Below, in pieces: positions 1 to 10,990 of a stretch of 64,000 bases of DNA (its first letter is position 1; each line of letters begins with the position of its first letter). The stretch comes from an uncultured Flavonifractor sp. (GTDB lineage: Bacteria > Bacillota > Clostridia > Oscillospirales > Oscillospiraceae), in contig NZ_CALWOJ010000001.1 in assembly GCF_944383115.1 (NCBI RefSeq), positions 1-64,000 on the forward strand, read 5' to 3'. The notes beneath the pieces were generated by a model. It was not told the DNA's origin. It did no database searches and saw only the letters and a list, made by a program, of their open reading frames with translations. Both the position numbers and the translations under genes were made by a program.

Positions 1-932
1 GACCAGGCCAGGTAGCAGGGGGCCTCGTAGCCGGGCACCAGCCGCTTGTAGGAGTTGACCAGGGGGTTGGTGATGGCCGCCATGCCCTTCACATGGGCCA
101 AGAGGCCGGCAATGAAGGAATAGGCCTCCCTGGACAGGCCCCGCTCGCCGTTGGGATCATGAAACACGTTTTTGCCGTCCCGGAACAGGGACATATTGGT
201 GTGCATGCCAGACCCGGCCACGCCGTAGATGGGCTTGGGCATAAAGGTGGCGTGAAGGCCGTTCTTCTGGGCCAGGGTCTTGACCGCCAGCTTGAAGGTC
301 ATGATGTTGTCGGCGGCGTGAAGGGCCTCCTCGTACTTGAAGTCGATTTCATGCTGACCCTGAGCGCACTCGTGGTGGGAGGCCTCAATCTCAAACTTCA
401 TGGCTTCCAGGGCCAGACAGATCTCCCGGCGGGTAGACTCCCCGTGGTCCAGGGGGCCCAGATCGAAGTAACCGGCCTCGTCGTTGGTCTTGGTGGTGGG
501 CTTACCCTCGTCGTCGGTCTGGAAGAGGAAAAACTCCGCCTCAGGGCCTACATTAAAGGAGTCAAACCCCATGTCCCTGGCCTTCTGGATCACCCGTTTG
601 AGTACATAGCGGGGATCACCGGCAAAGGGGGAGCCGTCGGTATTGTGTACGTCGCAGATCAGGCGGGCCACCTTGCCGTGGTGGGGCTGCCAGGGAAAGA
701 CGCGGTAGGACTTCAGATCGGGGAAGAGGTACTGGTCGGACTCGTCGATGCGGACAAAGCCCTCGATGGAGGAGCCGTCGAACATGCACTGGTTGTTGAC
801 CGCCTTCTCGATCTGGGAGGCGGTAATGGCCACGTTTTTCAACTGGCCGAAGATGTCGGTAAACTGGAGACGGATAAACTTGATATCCTCATCCCGTACC
901 ATACGAATGATATCTTCTTTGGAGTGCGGCAT
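1..932 (-). CDS. glnA: Glutamine synthetase, type I (3' end beyond the window)
   Basis: Makes glutamine from glutamate, ammonia and ATP in the cytoplasm; the central step of ammonium assimilation. About 310 residues are visible, starting [12 protein letters not shown]; the family is usually near 440, so the C-terminal third lies off the left edge. Visible signatures are [10 protein letters not shown] in the N-terminal domain, the metal-binding stretch [11 protein letters not shown], the active-site region [13 protein letters not shown], the GSGMH motif, and [10 protein letters not shown] just before the edge. The ATG at 932 follows a GAAAGGGG ribosome binding site. The gene is transcribed away from fumC from a near-consensus sigma-A promoter (1030-1058), with a leader hairpin at 981-1012 that could make expression nitrogen-responsive. 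Identity is certain; regulation is inferred. Confidence 0.95.
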   Translation of the reverse strand, partial: MPHSKEDIIRMVRDEDIKFIRLQFTDIFGQLKNVAITASQIEKAVNNQCMFDGSSIEGFVRIDESDQYLFPDLKSYRVFPWQPHHGKVARLICDVHNTDGSPFAGDPRYVLKRVIQKARDMGFDSFNVGPEAEFFLFQTDDEGKPTTKTNDEAGYFDLGPLDHGESTRREICLALEAMKFEIEASHHECAQGQHEIDFKYEEALHAADNIMTFKLAVKTLAQKNGLHATFMPKPIYGVAGSGMHTNMSLFRDGKNVFHDPNGERGLSREAYSFIAGLLAHVKGMAAITNPLVNSYKRLVPGYEAPCYLAW

Positions 933-980
933 GACAGGGGCCCCTTTCTCTCTTCAAATTCATCGGTTCAGATAGCAAAG

Positions 981-1012
981 AAGGCGCTCCGCCCCCCGGG
1001 CCGGAACGCCTT
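981..1012 (-). promoter_or_regulatory. Leader hairpin upstream of glnA
   Basis: An 11-bp stem (AAGGCGTTCCG pairing with CGGAGCGCCTT, one G-T wobble) with a 10-base G/C loop lies between the glnA promoter and start codon. It is followed by a short pyrimidine run (CTTTGCTATC), weaker than a normal terminator tail. It could be an attenuator or antiterminator target such as ANTAR proteins use on nitrogen genes; no second alternative hairpin was identified. Confidence 0.55.
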
Positions 1013-1029
1013 TGTTCACAACTGAGTTT

Positions 1030-1058
1030 AGTATACGAGTTCTCCATTCTCCTGTCAA
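1030..1058 (-). promoter_or_regulatory. Sigma-A promoter of glnA
   Basis: On the minus strand, TTGACA (1053-1058) is separated by exactly 17 bases from TATACT (1030-1035). Transcription should start near 1023, giving a leader of about 90 bases before glnA. Confidence 0.85.
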
Positions 1059-1181
1059 GGGAGTTGCCGGGCAGAAAAAGATTTTTGTGGCAACGAGCAG
1101 GGGGACCTGCTTTTGCCCCCCTTTCCCTTGTGCGGACAGCACAAATTCAGCACAAATGGAGGGTTTTCACCCGTATCCTTC

Positions 1182-1210
1182 TTTTATCCACACAGGATCT
1201 GTGCTAAAAT
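1182..1210 (+). promoter_or_regulatory. Possible promoter of fumC-malic enzyme operon
   Basis: An extended -10 (TGCTAAAAT, hexamer 1205-1210) sits 50 bases before fumC. The -35 position (1182-1187) is poor, so the call rests on the extended -10. The rest of the 1059-1260 gap shows no gene. Confidence 0.4.
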
Positions 1211-1260
1211 GCAGCTATCAATACATCTCCGTCCAGAGGGGAAGAGGGGGAGGTCCACAC

Positions 1261-2625
1261 ATGGAATACCGCACCGAACGGGACAGCATGGGGGAAATGC
1301 AGGTGCCCGCCGACCGCTACTGGGGGGCTCAGACCCAGCGCAGCTATCAGAATTTTAAAATCGGCACAGAAAAAATGCCGCTGGAGATCATCCGCGCCTT
1401 CGGCATTCTGAAAAAGGCGGCGGCTATGGCCAACCACAGCCTGGGCAAGCTGGACGAGGAGAAGCTGAATGTGATCTCCCAGGCCTGCGACGAGGTGATT
1501 GCCGGCAAGCTGGGCGGCCACTTCCCTCTTGTGGTGTGGCAGACCGGCAGCGGCACCCAGTCCAACATGAACGTCAACGAGGTGGTGGCCAACCGGGGCA
1601 ATGAGCTGGCCGGCAAAAAGCTGCTCCACCCCAACGACCACGTCAATATGTCCCAGTCCTCCAACGACACCTTCCCCACCGCCATGCACATCGCCGCCGC
1701 GGTAGAGATAGAGGACAGGCTCTTCCCCGCCATCGACGCTCTCATCGCCACCTTCAAGCGGCTCGAAGCGGAGAATGCCGACGTGGTGAAGAGCGGCCGC
1801 ACCCACCTCCAGGACGCGGTACCCATCACCGTGGCCCAGGAGATCAGCGGCTGGCGCTCCAGCCTGGAACAGGACAAGGCCCTGCTGGAGCTGGCCCTGC
1901 CCCCTCTCCATACGTTGGCCCTGGGCGGCACCGCCGTAGGCACGGGCCTCAACGCCCCAAAGGGGTTTGACGCTGCCGTGGCCGCAGCCGTGGCTCAGCT
2001 TACCGGCAAACCATTTATCACCGCCCCCAACAAATTCCACGCCCTTACCAGTAAAGACGAGCTGGTCTTTGCTCACGGAGGACTGAAGGCCCTGGCCGCC
2101 GACCTGATGAAGATCGCCAACGACGTGCGCTGGCTCTCCTCCGGCCCCCGGTGCGGCCTGGGGGAACTCCACATCCCGGAAAACGAGCCCGGCTCCTCCA
2201 TCATGCCCGGCAAGGTCAATCCCACCCAGTGCGAGGCGGTGACCATGGTGGCTGTTCAGGTTATGGCCAACGATGTGGCGGTGGGCATGGCCGCCTCCCA
2301 GGGCAATTTTGAACTCAACGTCTTTATGCCGGTGTGCATCTACAATTTCCTCCAGTCGGTGCGCCTGTTGACCGACTGTATGGTCTCTTTCAACCGCAAC
2401 TGCGCCGTGGGCATTACCGCCAACCGGGACAAGTGCCGCCACAACCTGCACAACTCCCTTATGCTGGTCACCGCCCTCAACCCCTATATCGGCTACGACA
2501 ACGCCGCCAAAACCGCCAAGAAGGCCTACGCCGAAGGCATCTCTTTGAAAGAGGCCTGTGTCACCCTGGGCTTCCTCACGGCGGAACGATTTGACGAAGT
2601 GTTCCATCCGGAAGAAATGGTGTAA
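1261..2625 (+). CDS. fumC: Fumarate hydratase, class II
   Basis: Interconverts fumarate and L-malate in the cytoplasm, without an iron-sulfur cluster. The protein is 454 residues, normal for the family. Visible signatures are the N-terminal [21 protein letters not shown], the substrate-binding [13 protein letters not shown], the catalytic-site region [20 protein letters not shown], and the fumarase/aspartase signature [15 protein letters not shown] near residue 315. [10 protein letters not shown] and the N-terminus favour fumarase over aspartate ammonia-lyase. The reading frame is open further upstream, but the ATG at 1261 has a good GGGGGAGG site seven bases before it, so the shorter start was chosen. 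It is followed after 15 bases by malic enzyme, so the pair converts fumarate to malate and on to pyruvate. Confidence 0.96.
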   Translation: MEYRTERDSMGEMQVPADRYWGAQTQRSYQNFKIGTEKMPLEIIRAFGILKKAAAMANHSLGKLDEEKLNVISQACDEVIAGKLGGHFPLVVWQTGSGTQSNMNVNEVVANRGNELAGKKLLHPNDHVNMSQSSNDTFPTAMHIAAAVEIEDRLFPAIDALIATFKRLEAENADVVKSGRTHLQDAVPITVAQEISGWRSSLEQDKALLELALPPLHTLALGGTAVGTGLNAPKGFDAAVAAAVAQLTGKPFITAPNKFHALTSKDELVFAHGGLKALAADLMKIANDVRWLSSGPRCGLGELHIPENEPGSSIMPGKVNPTQCEAVTMVAVQVMANDVAVGMAASQGNFELNVFMPVCIYNFLQSVRLLTDCMVSFNRNCAVGITANRDKCRHNLHNSLMLVTALNPYIGYDNAAKTAKKAYAEGISLKEACVTLGFLTAERFDEVFHPEEMV

Positions 2626-2640
2626 GAAAGAAGGCTTTGT

Positions 2641-3810
<1,170 letters not shown>

Positions 3811-3822
3811 GCATTTTCAGAC

Positions 3823-3861
3823 AAAAATCCCCGTTCCGTCAAAGCGGAACGGGGATTTTTT
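3823..3861. terminator. Bidirectional terminator between malic enzyme and ftsZ
   Basis: A perfect 16-bp stem (3823-3838 with 3845-3860), six-base loop, with A5 on one side and T6 on the other. It can end both the malic enzyme transcript and the convergent division operon. Confidence 0.93.
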
Positions 3862-3883
3862 ATGCTGTCAGCTTGCCGCGCTC

Positions 3884-4996
<1,113 letters not shown>

Positions 4997-5056
4997 AACT
5001 GCTCCTCCTATGTACAACGTATTCGTGAAAAGACACGTAGAAAAGGCAAATATCTG

Positions 5057-5446
5057 TTATCTTTGGTTTTCTTCCGGAGAAGATACTATATCTAGTTGTT
5101 TTATTGTATCTCTCTTTTGCTTCGAGGTCAATAGTTCCCGCCGGATTTTAGCAAAGTTTTGGAACATCCGCGTGCCGAACACCACCACTGCGGCCAGGTA
5201 GAGGGGAATACCCAATTTTTCCCCCAGCCAGGTGAGGAAGGCGGCAATGGCAGCGTTTCCGATGGTGCCTGAAAGAAACACCGAAAGGCGGAACTGTTTT
5301 TCCAGCCGGGCACAATAGCCGCCCAGGGCGGAGTCCAGCGCCGCCAGCAGTCCGGCGGCCACATAGAGAGAATACTGGCTGGGAATGGTCCAGGGCACCA
5401 GGATGCCTACCAGCACGCCCACCAGCAGACCGATCAATTCCAGCAT
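5057..5446 (-). CDS. sbp: Small basic protein Sbp (DUF1290 family)
   Basis: A 129-residue membrane protein of the small basic family found beside ftsZ and DUF881 genes in Firmicutes and Actinobacteria; its biochemical role is unknown. Three or four hydrophobic segments are visible (LIGLLVGVLVGILVPW; LYVAAGLLAALDSALGG; TIGNAAIAAFLTWLG; IPLYLAAVVVFGTRMF), then a charged C-terminal tail. The ATG follows the DUF881 stop codon directly (TAAATG), with GGGAG six bases upstream, so translation is probably coupled. The family name comes from sequence pattern and position. Confidence 0.85.
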   Translation of the reverse strand: MLELIGLLVGVLVGILVPWTIPSQYSLYVAAGLLAALDSALGGYCARLEKQFRLSVFLSGTIGNAAIAAFLTWLGEKLGIPLYLAAVVVFGTRMFQNFAKIRRELLTSKQKRDTIKQLDIVSSPEENQR

Positions 5447-6199
5447 TTATTCTCCCCCCTCTTCCGGCTCAGGCTGAACGGTATGGGCGTACTGATAGTC
5501 CACCGTGCCGCTGTACTTGGGAATCAGCAGCAAGTCGCTGGCCGTCACCTTCACCGTAATACCCCACTGGCTCAGCACATCCACCACTCCATTGCGCATG
5601 GTGAGGGCGCTGTACAGGGTATCGGGGTTCCCTATGGCAAAGATCACATAGGGCGCGGCGTACCGCCGTCCGTTCACCGTTACCACCGCGCCGGTACAGC
5701 GGATCTCGCTGTTTGCCAGCAGCCGTTCTCCGTTGAGGGAGATGGCCTCCGCTCCCGCGGAGCGCAGTTCGTTAACCACCGACAACAGGTCGTTGTCGTG
5801 AATGAGGTAATCGGCCTCGTCGCCGGTCACGTTGCTCTGGGTGGAATCCTCCAGGATCACGGCAACTCCCGGCCCCTCCACATCGGTGCGGCCGGCAGTG
5901 ATCTCCAGCTGTTCCAGTTCGGCTTTCAGGGCCTCGCCGCCCTCGTCACCGGAGGCCGCCTGATCCCGGTAGATGGCAAGTTCGCTCTGCAGCTGGGTCA
6001 CCTGATCCTCCAGGGCGTCGTTCTGCTTGCTCTGCTCGTTGTACAGCTCCTGCAAGGTCTCCAGGCGGCTGGCATTGGTGGCATCCGCCGCACCGGTGAG
6101 CTGCACGGTGCGCAGTTGGGCCGCCAGCAGATAACCCACAATGATGCACACCACCACTACGGCAAATTCCCCTTTATTGCGTCGTTTCTTCTGTGTCAT
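5447..6199 (-). CDS. DUF881 family membrane-anchored coiled-coil protein
   Basis: 250 residues: a basic N-terminus (MTQKKRRNKGE), one membrane helix (FAVVVVCIIVGYLLAAQL), a coiled coil with heptad-like spacing (ETLQELYNEQSKQNDALEDQVTQLQSEL), then the globular DUF881 domain outside the cell. The family is widespread next to ftsQ/ftsZ clusters; its function is not established and a division or envelope role is inferred from position. The start at 6199 has AAGGAG seven bases upstream; the longer open frame above it overlaps divIB and is not credible. There are 16 bases between the divIB stop and this start. Confidence 0.85.
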   Translation of the reverse strand: MTQKKRRNKGEFAVVVVCIIVGYLLAAQLRTVQLTGAADATNASRLETLQELYNEQSKQNDALEDQVTQLQSELAIYRDQAASGDEGGEALKAELEQLEITAGRTDVEGPGVAVILEDSTQSNVTGDEADYLIHDNDLLSVVNELRSAGAEAISLNGERLLANSEIRCTGAVVTVNGRRYAAPYVIFAIGNPDTLYSALTMRNGVVDVLSQWGITVKVTASDLLLIPKYSGTVDYQYAHTVQPEPEEGGE

Positions 6200-6215
6200 G
6201 TGATGCTCCTTGTCG

Positions 6216-7148
6216 TTATTGCGCTTCCTCCGGCGCCTGTTGGGGTGCCGTGGGCGTGTGTTCAGGCTGCGGGTCCTCCGTCTGCTGGGGCTGCGCGGAC
6301 TCCTCCGGCTGAGATTCTGACCCGGACTGCTGGCCGGCGTCCTCCAGGGCGCTCCACCCATCAGGCAACCAGCGGTCTGGCAGCAGATGGATCTTCCGGT
6401 CCTCATAGTTTTGATCCAGCGTCCCGGTACGGGGCAAGCCCCGCTGGTCCATCGTCTTCAGGGCCAGCTCCAGCTCATGGGTCTCCGATGCAAAGTCGCC
6501 GTTGAGGGGAAACACCACCGTCAGGTTTTCCCCGTACCCAAACCGGATCTCGTTGCCGGAGGTCAGGTCAATGAATCCCTTCAGGCTGCCCGTCATCACC
6601 CTGCCCCGAATGGCCGCGAAAAAGGCCTGGAGCCGCTCCAGCTTGTCCTGCTGTTCCGGCGAGACGGTAAGGGTATTGCCCACTGTGGGATTCACCGCCG
6701 TCAGGCCAAGCACCTGGGGCTTGCCCTGTACCAGGGCGGCGTCTCCCACCTCCAGCAGCTTGCAGTTATCGTCCAGCAGCCAATAGGACCCTCCGCTCTC
6801 CAGCCAAGCCGTCCCGGTACTTTCCGTGACCTCAAAAATCAGGGTATCCGGCAGCTTACGGCTGATGGCTACTTCGTTTACATAGGGCAGCTGGGTCAAA
6901 ATGCGGTTTGCGATCTGATACTTATTCAGCGTAAACAGGTTGTCCCCCTGTTTGACGCCGGCAGCGGCAATGATCTCCTCCTGGGTATAGCGGGAATTGC
7001 CCGCCACAACCATGGTGTTGACCCGGAAGAAAATGATGCAGCCTACCAAAATGGCGGCAAAGATGAGCAGAATAGACAGCAGCTTATAAAGGCCGCCGAA
7101 GCGTCCCCGATTCCGCCGCCGTCTCTTTCTGTTCCGTCTTGCCGCCAT
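6216..7148 (-). CDS. divIB: Cell division protein DivIB/FtsQ
   Basis: Bitopic divisome protein that stabilises the FtsL/DivIC subcomplex. 310 residues: very basic cytoplasmic head (RRNRKRRRRNRGR), one membrane helix (LLSILLIFAAILVGCIIFF), a POTRA domain beginning VNTMVVAGNSRYTQEEI, the FtsQ/DivIB beta domain, and a disordered Gln/Glu/Pro-rich tail of about 40 residues. Two in-frame starts exist. The ATG at 7178 has its GGGAGG directly abutting it. The ATG at 7148 has AGGAG nine bases upstream and was chosen. The next gene upstream in the operon is murA. Confidence 0.9.
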   Translation of the reverse strand: MAARRNRKRRRRNRGRFGGLYKLLSILLIFAAILVGCIIFFRVNTMVVAGNSRYTQEEIIAAAGVKQGDNLFTLNKYQIANRILTQLPYVNEVAISRKLPDTLIFEVTESTGTAWLESGGSYWLLDDNCKLLEVGDAALVQGKPQVLGLTAVNPTVGNTLTVSPEQQDKLERLQAFFAAIRGRVMTGSLKGFIDLTSGNEIRFGYGENLTVVFPLNGDFASETHELELALKTMDQRGLPRTGTLDQNYEDRKIHLLPDRWLPDGWSALEDAGQQSGSESQPEESAQPQQTEDPQPEHTPTAPQQAPEEAQ

Positions 7149-7237
7149 TGTGCCGTTCTCCTGTTCTTTTTTCTCCATCCTCCCACAGAATGGTGGATTT
7201 TTTGCTAAGAAATTCTTACAATTTTCTCAAACTTCTC

Positions 7238-8485
7238 TCATGTCCGCCGGATCTGGGCCCCCAGCCGCTGTAAGTCATACTCCAGAGACTGATAGCCCCG
7301 GTCCACATGGTGCAGGCCGGTGACGGTACTGCGTCCCTCCGCCCCCAGCGCGGCCACCACCAGGGCGGCGCCGCCCCGCAGATCGGAGGCCACCACGGAC
7401 GCGCCGTGGAGTTTGGAGACGCCGTACACCACCGCTACCCGGCCTTCCACCCGGATGTCCGCCCCCATGCGGATCAGTTCGTCCACATGGCGGTAGCGGC
7501 TCTCAAACATATTCTCCACAAAGACCGTACAGCCGCTGCCTCCGGCAAACGCCGCCATGAGAGGAGCCTGGGCGTCGGTGGGAAAGCCGGGATAGGGGAC
7601 GGTGCGGATGGGACGCACCCCTTTCAGCGGACCTGACGACTGTAAAAAGATGCGCTCCGCTTCGCTGTGTACCTGACACCCCGCCTCTTTCAGCACCGCT
7701 GTTACGGTGGACAGGGTACGCCAGTCCACACCGGTCACCTCCACCCTGCCGCCCGCAGCCGCGGCGGCGGCAAGATAAGTGGCGGCCACGATCCGGTCCC
7801 CCATGACCCGGTAGGACCCGCCCCGGAGGGGCGCGCCGCCCTCCACCGTAATGACCGAGCTGCCCGCGCCCCGGACGTTGGCACCCAGGGTCTGCAAAAA
7901 GCCCTGGAGATCCACGATCTCCGGTTCCCGGGCAGCGTTGGTGATGGTGGTGGTGCCCTGGGCACACACCGCGGCCAGCATGGCGTTTTCGGTGGCTCCC
8001 ACGCTGGGCAGGGAGAGGACAATATCCGCGCCCTGCAGCCTTCCGGAACAGGACAGGCCGCCCTCCCGTTCCTCCACTGCGCCGCCCAGGGCACGGATGG
8101 CAGCCAGATGTAAATCAATGGGCCGGGGCCCCAGCTCGCAACCGCCGGGGGCGCACAGCCGCGCCTGTCCCATCCGTCCCAGGATGGCGCCCAGGAAAAT
8201 CACGGAGGATCGCATTTCCCGCATGAGCGCGTCAGGTACGTCGTACCGGGTGGGCGCCGAGGCATCCACCACCACCGCCTCTCCCTGCCACTCCGCCCGG
8301 CAGCCCAGATGCTGCAAAATTGCCAGGGAGGCCTCCACATCGGACAGACGTGGGCAGTTTTGGATCACGCAGGTCCCCGGGGCCAGCAGGCAGGCCGCCA
8401 GGATGGGCAGCACGCTGTTTTTGGCCCCGTGAACCTCCACGGAACCCTCCAGCGGCCTGCCGCCCTCTATCACATATGCACTCAT
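7238..8485 (-). CDS. murA: UDP-N-acetylglucosamine 1-carboxyvinyltransferase
   Basis: First committed step of peptidoglycan synthesis: transfers enolpyruvate from PEP to UDP-GlcNAc. 415 residues, normal length. The EPSP-synthase fold begins VEVHGAKNSVLPILAA (Lys-Asn of the active site), and the fosfomycin-reactive cysteine sits in LCAPGGCELGPRPIDLH at about residue 112. The start at 8485 (MSAYVIEGG) has GGAGG nine bases upstream; a longer version from 8503 has no site. Placement of murA between murG and divIB is a feature of some clostridial division clusters. The Cys implies normal fosfomycin sensitivity of this enzyme. Confidence 0.96.
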   Translation of the reverse strand: MSAYVIEGGRPLEGSVEVHGAKNSVLPILAACLLAPGTCVIQNCPRLSDVEASLAILQHLGCRAEWQGEAVVVDASAPTRYDVPDALMREMRSSVIFLGAILGRMGQARLCAPGGCELGPRPIDLHLAAIRALGGAVEEREGGLSCSGRLQGADIVLSLPSVGATENAMLAAVCAQGTTTITNAAREPEIVDLQGFLQTLGANVRGAGSSVITVEGGAPLRGGSYRVMGDRIVAATYLAAAAAAGGRVEVTGVDWRTLSTVTAVLKEAGCQVHSEAERIFLQSSGPLKGVRPIRTVPYPGFPTDAQAPLMAAFAGGSGCTVFVENMFESRYRHVDELIRMGADIRVEGRVAVVYGVSKLHGASVVASDLRGGAALVVAALGAEGRSTVTGLHHVDRGYQSLEYDLQRLGAQIRRT

Positions 8486-8548
8486 AGCTTCCATCCTCCG
8501 CATTCAGGATTTATGTACGCCATCCTATGCGTCAGATGGAAGGCCGGT

Positions 8549-9682
8549 TCATTTTGCCCGTTTTTCCAGCAATTCCTTCAAGGTCTGGTAGATTTTTTCC
8601 GCCGCGTCGGGAGAACCCATCTCCCGCAGGGCCCGGCTCATCTTTTCCCGGCGGTTCGGGTCAGCCAGCAGCTGATTGACCAAATCATAGAGCTTCTCAC
8701 CGCTGGACTCGTTCTCAGGCAGCAGGATCGCCCCACCGGCGTTGGCCAGCACTCTGGCGTTCTTGGTCTGGTGATCCGCCACCACGTTGGGAGAGGGCAC
8801 CAGCACCGCCGGGCGGGCGATGGCGGTCAGTTCCGCAATGGTGGACGCCCCCGCCCGGCAGAGTACCAGGTCGGCCGCCGCCATCACCAGAGGCATATCA
8901 TAGATGTACTGCCGCACTTCGATGCCGGGATACCGGGTCAAATCCACACCCTGCGCCGCCAGGTCGGTGCATACCTGTTCGTAATTCCGGCCTGCGCCGT
9001 GGATGTGCCGCCAGGGCGCGCCGTGGCTGTATTCCAGGGCAATACATTGGGCAATCTGCTCATTCATCACCTTGGCGCCCAGGCTGCCCCACACCGACAC
9101 CACCAGCGGCTTGTCGTCGGAAAAGCCCAGCTTTTCCCGGGCCTCCTTCCGGTTATAACGGAAGAAATCCTCCCGGACCGGAGTGCCTGTGACCACCACC
9201 TTGGAAGGGTCGTCATAATGATTGCGGCTATCCTCAAAACCCACCATCACCACGTCCACCACTTTGGACAGGGTCTTGGTGGTGAGGCCCGGCACGGCGT
9301 TGGACTCATGGACGGCGGTGGGAATACCCCGCTCCGCCGCCGCCTTCACCACCGGATAGGATGCGTAACCGCCGGTACCCACCACCAGATCAGGCCGGAA
9401 CCGATCCAGAATGGCGTTGGCCTGCTTCTTGGACTTGTTCATGTTCAGCAGGGTCCTGACGTTGTGGCTGATGGCCTTGGGCGTCATGGACCGCTGGAAA
9501 TTGGTGATGGTCACCGTCTGAATGTCATAGCCTTCCTTGGGTACCAACCGAGTTTCCATGCCGCCGTCGGCGCCCACAAAAAGCACCTGGCAGCCCGGAT
9601 TGCGGGCCTGGAACATCTGGGCCAGCGCCACAGCGGGATTCACATGGCCGGCGGTCCCGCCGCAGGTAAAGAGGATTTTCAT
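8549..9682 (-). CDS. murG: UDP-GlcNAc:lipid I GlcNAc transferase MurG
   Basis: Membrane-associated GT-B glycosyltransferase that converts lipid I to lipid II on the inner leaflet. 377 residues. It starts MKILFTCGGTAGHVNPAVA, containing the MurG G-loop (GGTAGHxxPA). The second G-loop VWGSLGAKVMNE and the UDP-GlcNAc site LCRAGASTIAEL follow at about 190 and 265. The ATG at 9682 has GAGGAG seven bases upstream; the longer frame has no good site. The gap after ftsW (9683-9740) holds a REP-like hairpin. Confidence 0.96.
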   Translation of the reverse strand: MKILFTCGGTAGHVNPAVALAQMFQARNPGCQVLFVGADGGMETRLVPKEGYDIQTVTITNFQRSMTPKAISHNVRTLLNMNKSKKQANAILDRFRPDLVVGTGGYASYPVVKAAAERGIPTAVHESNAVPGLTTKTLSKVVDVVMVGFEDSRNHYDDPSKVVVTGTPVREDFFRYNRKEAREKLGFSDDKPLVVSVWGSLGAKVMNEQIAQCIALEYSHGAPWRHIHGAGRNYEQVCTDLAAQGVDLTRYPGIEVRQYIYDMPLVMAAADLVLCRAGASTIAELTAIARPAVLVPSPNVVADHQTKNARVLANAGGAILLPENESSGEKLYDLVNQLLADPNRREKMSRALREMGSPDAAEKIYQTLKELLEKRAK

Positions 9683-9715
9683 GGATGGTCTCCTCCTCAA
9701 GGAATATCAAGCATT

Positions 9716-9744
9716 GGGGCGGCCGCCATAAATGGCGGCCCTAC
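9716..9744. repeat. REP-like hairpin (copy 1)
   Basis: GGCCGCCAT and ATGGCGGCC form a 9-bp stem around AA, flanked by GGGG and CTAC. On the minus strand it reads GTAGGG-hairpin-CCCC, and its GTAG contains the ftsW stop codon. Two relatives occur at 24763-24793 and 31332-31352. Confidence 0.65.
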
Positions 9745-10955
9745 TCTTGTTTGGGCGCTGGAATTTGTCTCGAGACAGAAAGCACCATGCCCATCTCCGC
9801 CAGCTGAATCATCAATGCCGTACCGCCGTAGCTGAAGAAGGGCAGGGAGATGCCGGTGGAGGGGATCAGATTGGTGACCACGGCGATGTTGAGAAACACC
9901 TGCACCGCCGTCAGGGTGGTGATGCCCACCACCAGCAGTGCGCCGAACCGGTCCCGGGCGTGGACGGCGATCCAGTAGCCCCGGATCACCAACAGGATAA
10001 ACAGAATGATGACAACAGCCGCACCCACGAATCCCATCTCCTCGCACCAGATGGAGAAGATGTAGTCGTTTTCCGACTCAGGCAGGTAGAGGAACTTCTG
10101 GCGGCTCTTGCCGAAACCCACCCCCAGCAGGCCGCCGGAACCGATGGCATAGAGGGACTGGATGATCTGAAATCCTTTGTCCCGGCCATTCATTCCGTCG
10201 TTCCACGGGTCCTTCCAGATGGCCAGACGGGTGGCCATATAGCTGGTCTTGGTCATGATGACCCACAGGCCGGCCGCCGCCAAAGCGCCGCCGCCGATGA
10301 ACCAGTACAGCTTGATACCGGCGGCAAAGAGGACCGATGCGCCCCCCACCAGCACCAGAATGGTGCCCGACATGTGGGGTTCCATCAGCATCAGCACGGC
10401 CACCAGGCCCAAAATGAGAAAATACGGAATGGGCTCCAGCACGCCTTTCTCGTCCAGCCAGGCATAGATCCCGCTGAGGGGATGACGGGACGGCAGGCGT
10501 TTATGCTTTTCCGTATTACGTTTTGAAAGACGGGCGGCAAAGTACATGATGACGCCCACCTTTGCGATCTCCGAAGGCTGGAAACCGCCGATGATGGGCA
10601 GGCTGATCCACCGCTGGGCACCTACGGTGCTTCGGCCGTAGCCGAAGGGAAGCACCAGCACCAACAGGAGAATGGAGACAGCCAGCACGAAAATAGACAA
10701 GCCCCGGAAGGTCTGGTAATTGATCTTGGCGATCAGGCACATGGCAACCAGACCCACCGTGCCAAACCCGGCCTGTTTAATAAAATAGTTGGCCGGATTG
10801 AGGCCCTCGTTCATGGCGGTAGGATAGGAGGCGGAGAATACCGCAACCACGCCGATGGCGGTGAGGATGACAACCAGCATCAGAAAGGGAATGTCGATAG
10901 GGCCCCGGGCCAGCTGCTGCATCACCGTCAGGTCACGCCTGCGTTTTGTCACCAT
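9741..10955 (-). CDS. ftsW: Lipid II polymerase FtsW (SEDS family)
   Basis: Septal peptidoglycan glycosyltransferase that works with the class B PBP encoded upstream. 404 residues with about ten membrane helices. Typical SEDS features: the start helix LVVILTAIGVVAVFSAS, the GRSTVGAQRWISLPIIGGFQPSEIAKVG stretch around residue 115 (the FQPSE motif marks the family), and the C-terminal TGISLPFFSYGGTALM. The ATG at 10955 has GGAGGTGA. SpoVE and RodA are close relatives; position in the division cluster favours FtsW/SpoVE. No other SEDS gene is in the window. Confidence 0.94.
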   Translation of the reverse strand: MVTKRRRDLTVMQQLARGPIDIPFLMLVVILTAIGVVAVFSASYPTAMNEGLNPANYFIKQAGFGTVGLVAMCLIAKINYQTFRGLSIFVLAVSILLLVLVLPFGYGRSTVGAQRWISLPIIGGFQPSEIAKVGVIMYFAARLSKRNTEKHKRLPSRHPLSGIYAWLDEKGVLEPIPYFLILGLVAVLMLMEPHMSGTILVLVGGASVLFAAGIKLYWFIGGGALAAAGLWVIMTKTSYMATRLAIWKDPWNDGMNGRDKGFQIIQSLYAIGSGGLLGVGFGKSRQKFLYLPESENDYIFSIWCEEMGFVGAAVVIILFILLVIRGYWIAVHARDRFGALLVVGITTLTAVQVFLNIAVVTNLIPSTGISLPFFSYGGTALMIQLAEMGMVLSVSRQIPAPKQE

Positions 10956-10990
10956 GGTCTGTCACCTCCCGTTTTACGGTGCAATGGGTC

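Noticed and set aside
93..1025. 310-codon plus-strand frame over glnA
   Set aside because: Complement of the glutamine synthetase coding strand; no homology or ribosome site. The minus-strand protein carries all GS motifs.
6200..6406. Extended N-terminus for the DUF881 protein
   Set aside because: The extra 69 residues are Arg/Pro/Ser-rich shadow of divIB; a good ribosome site precedes the internal ATG at 6199.
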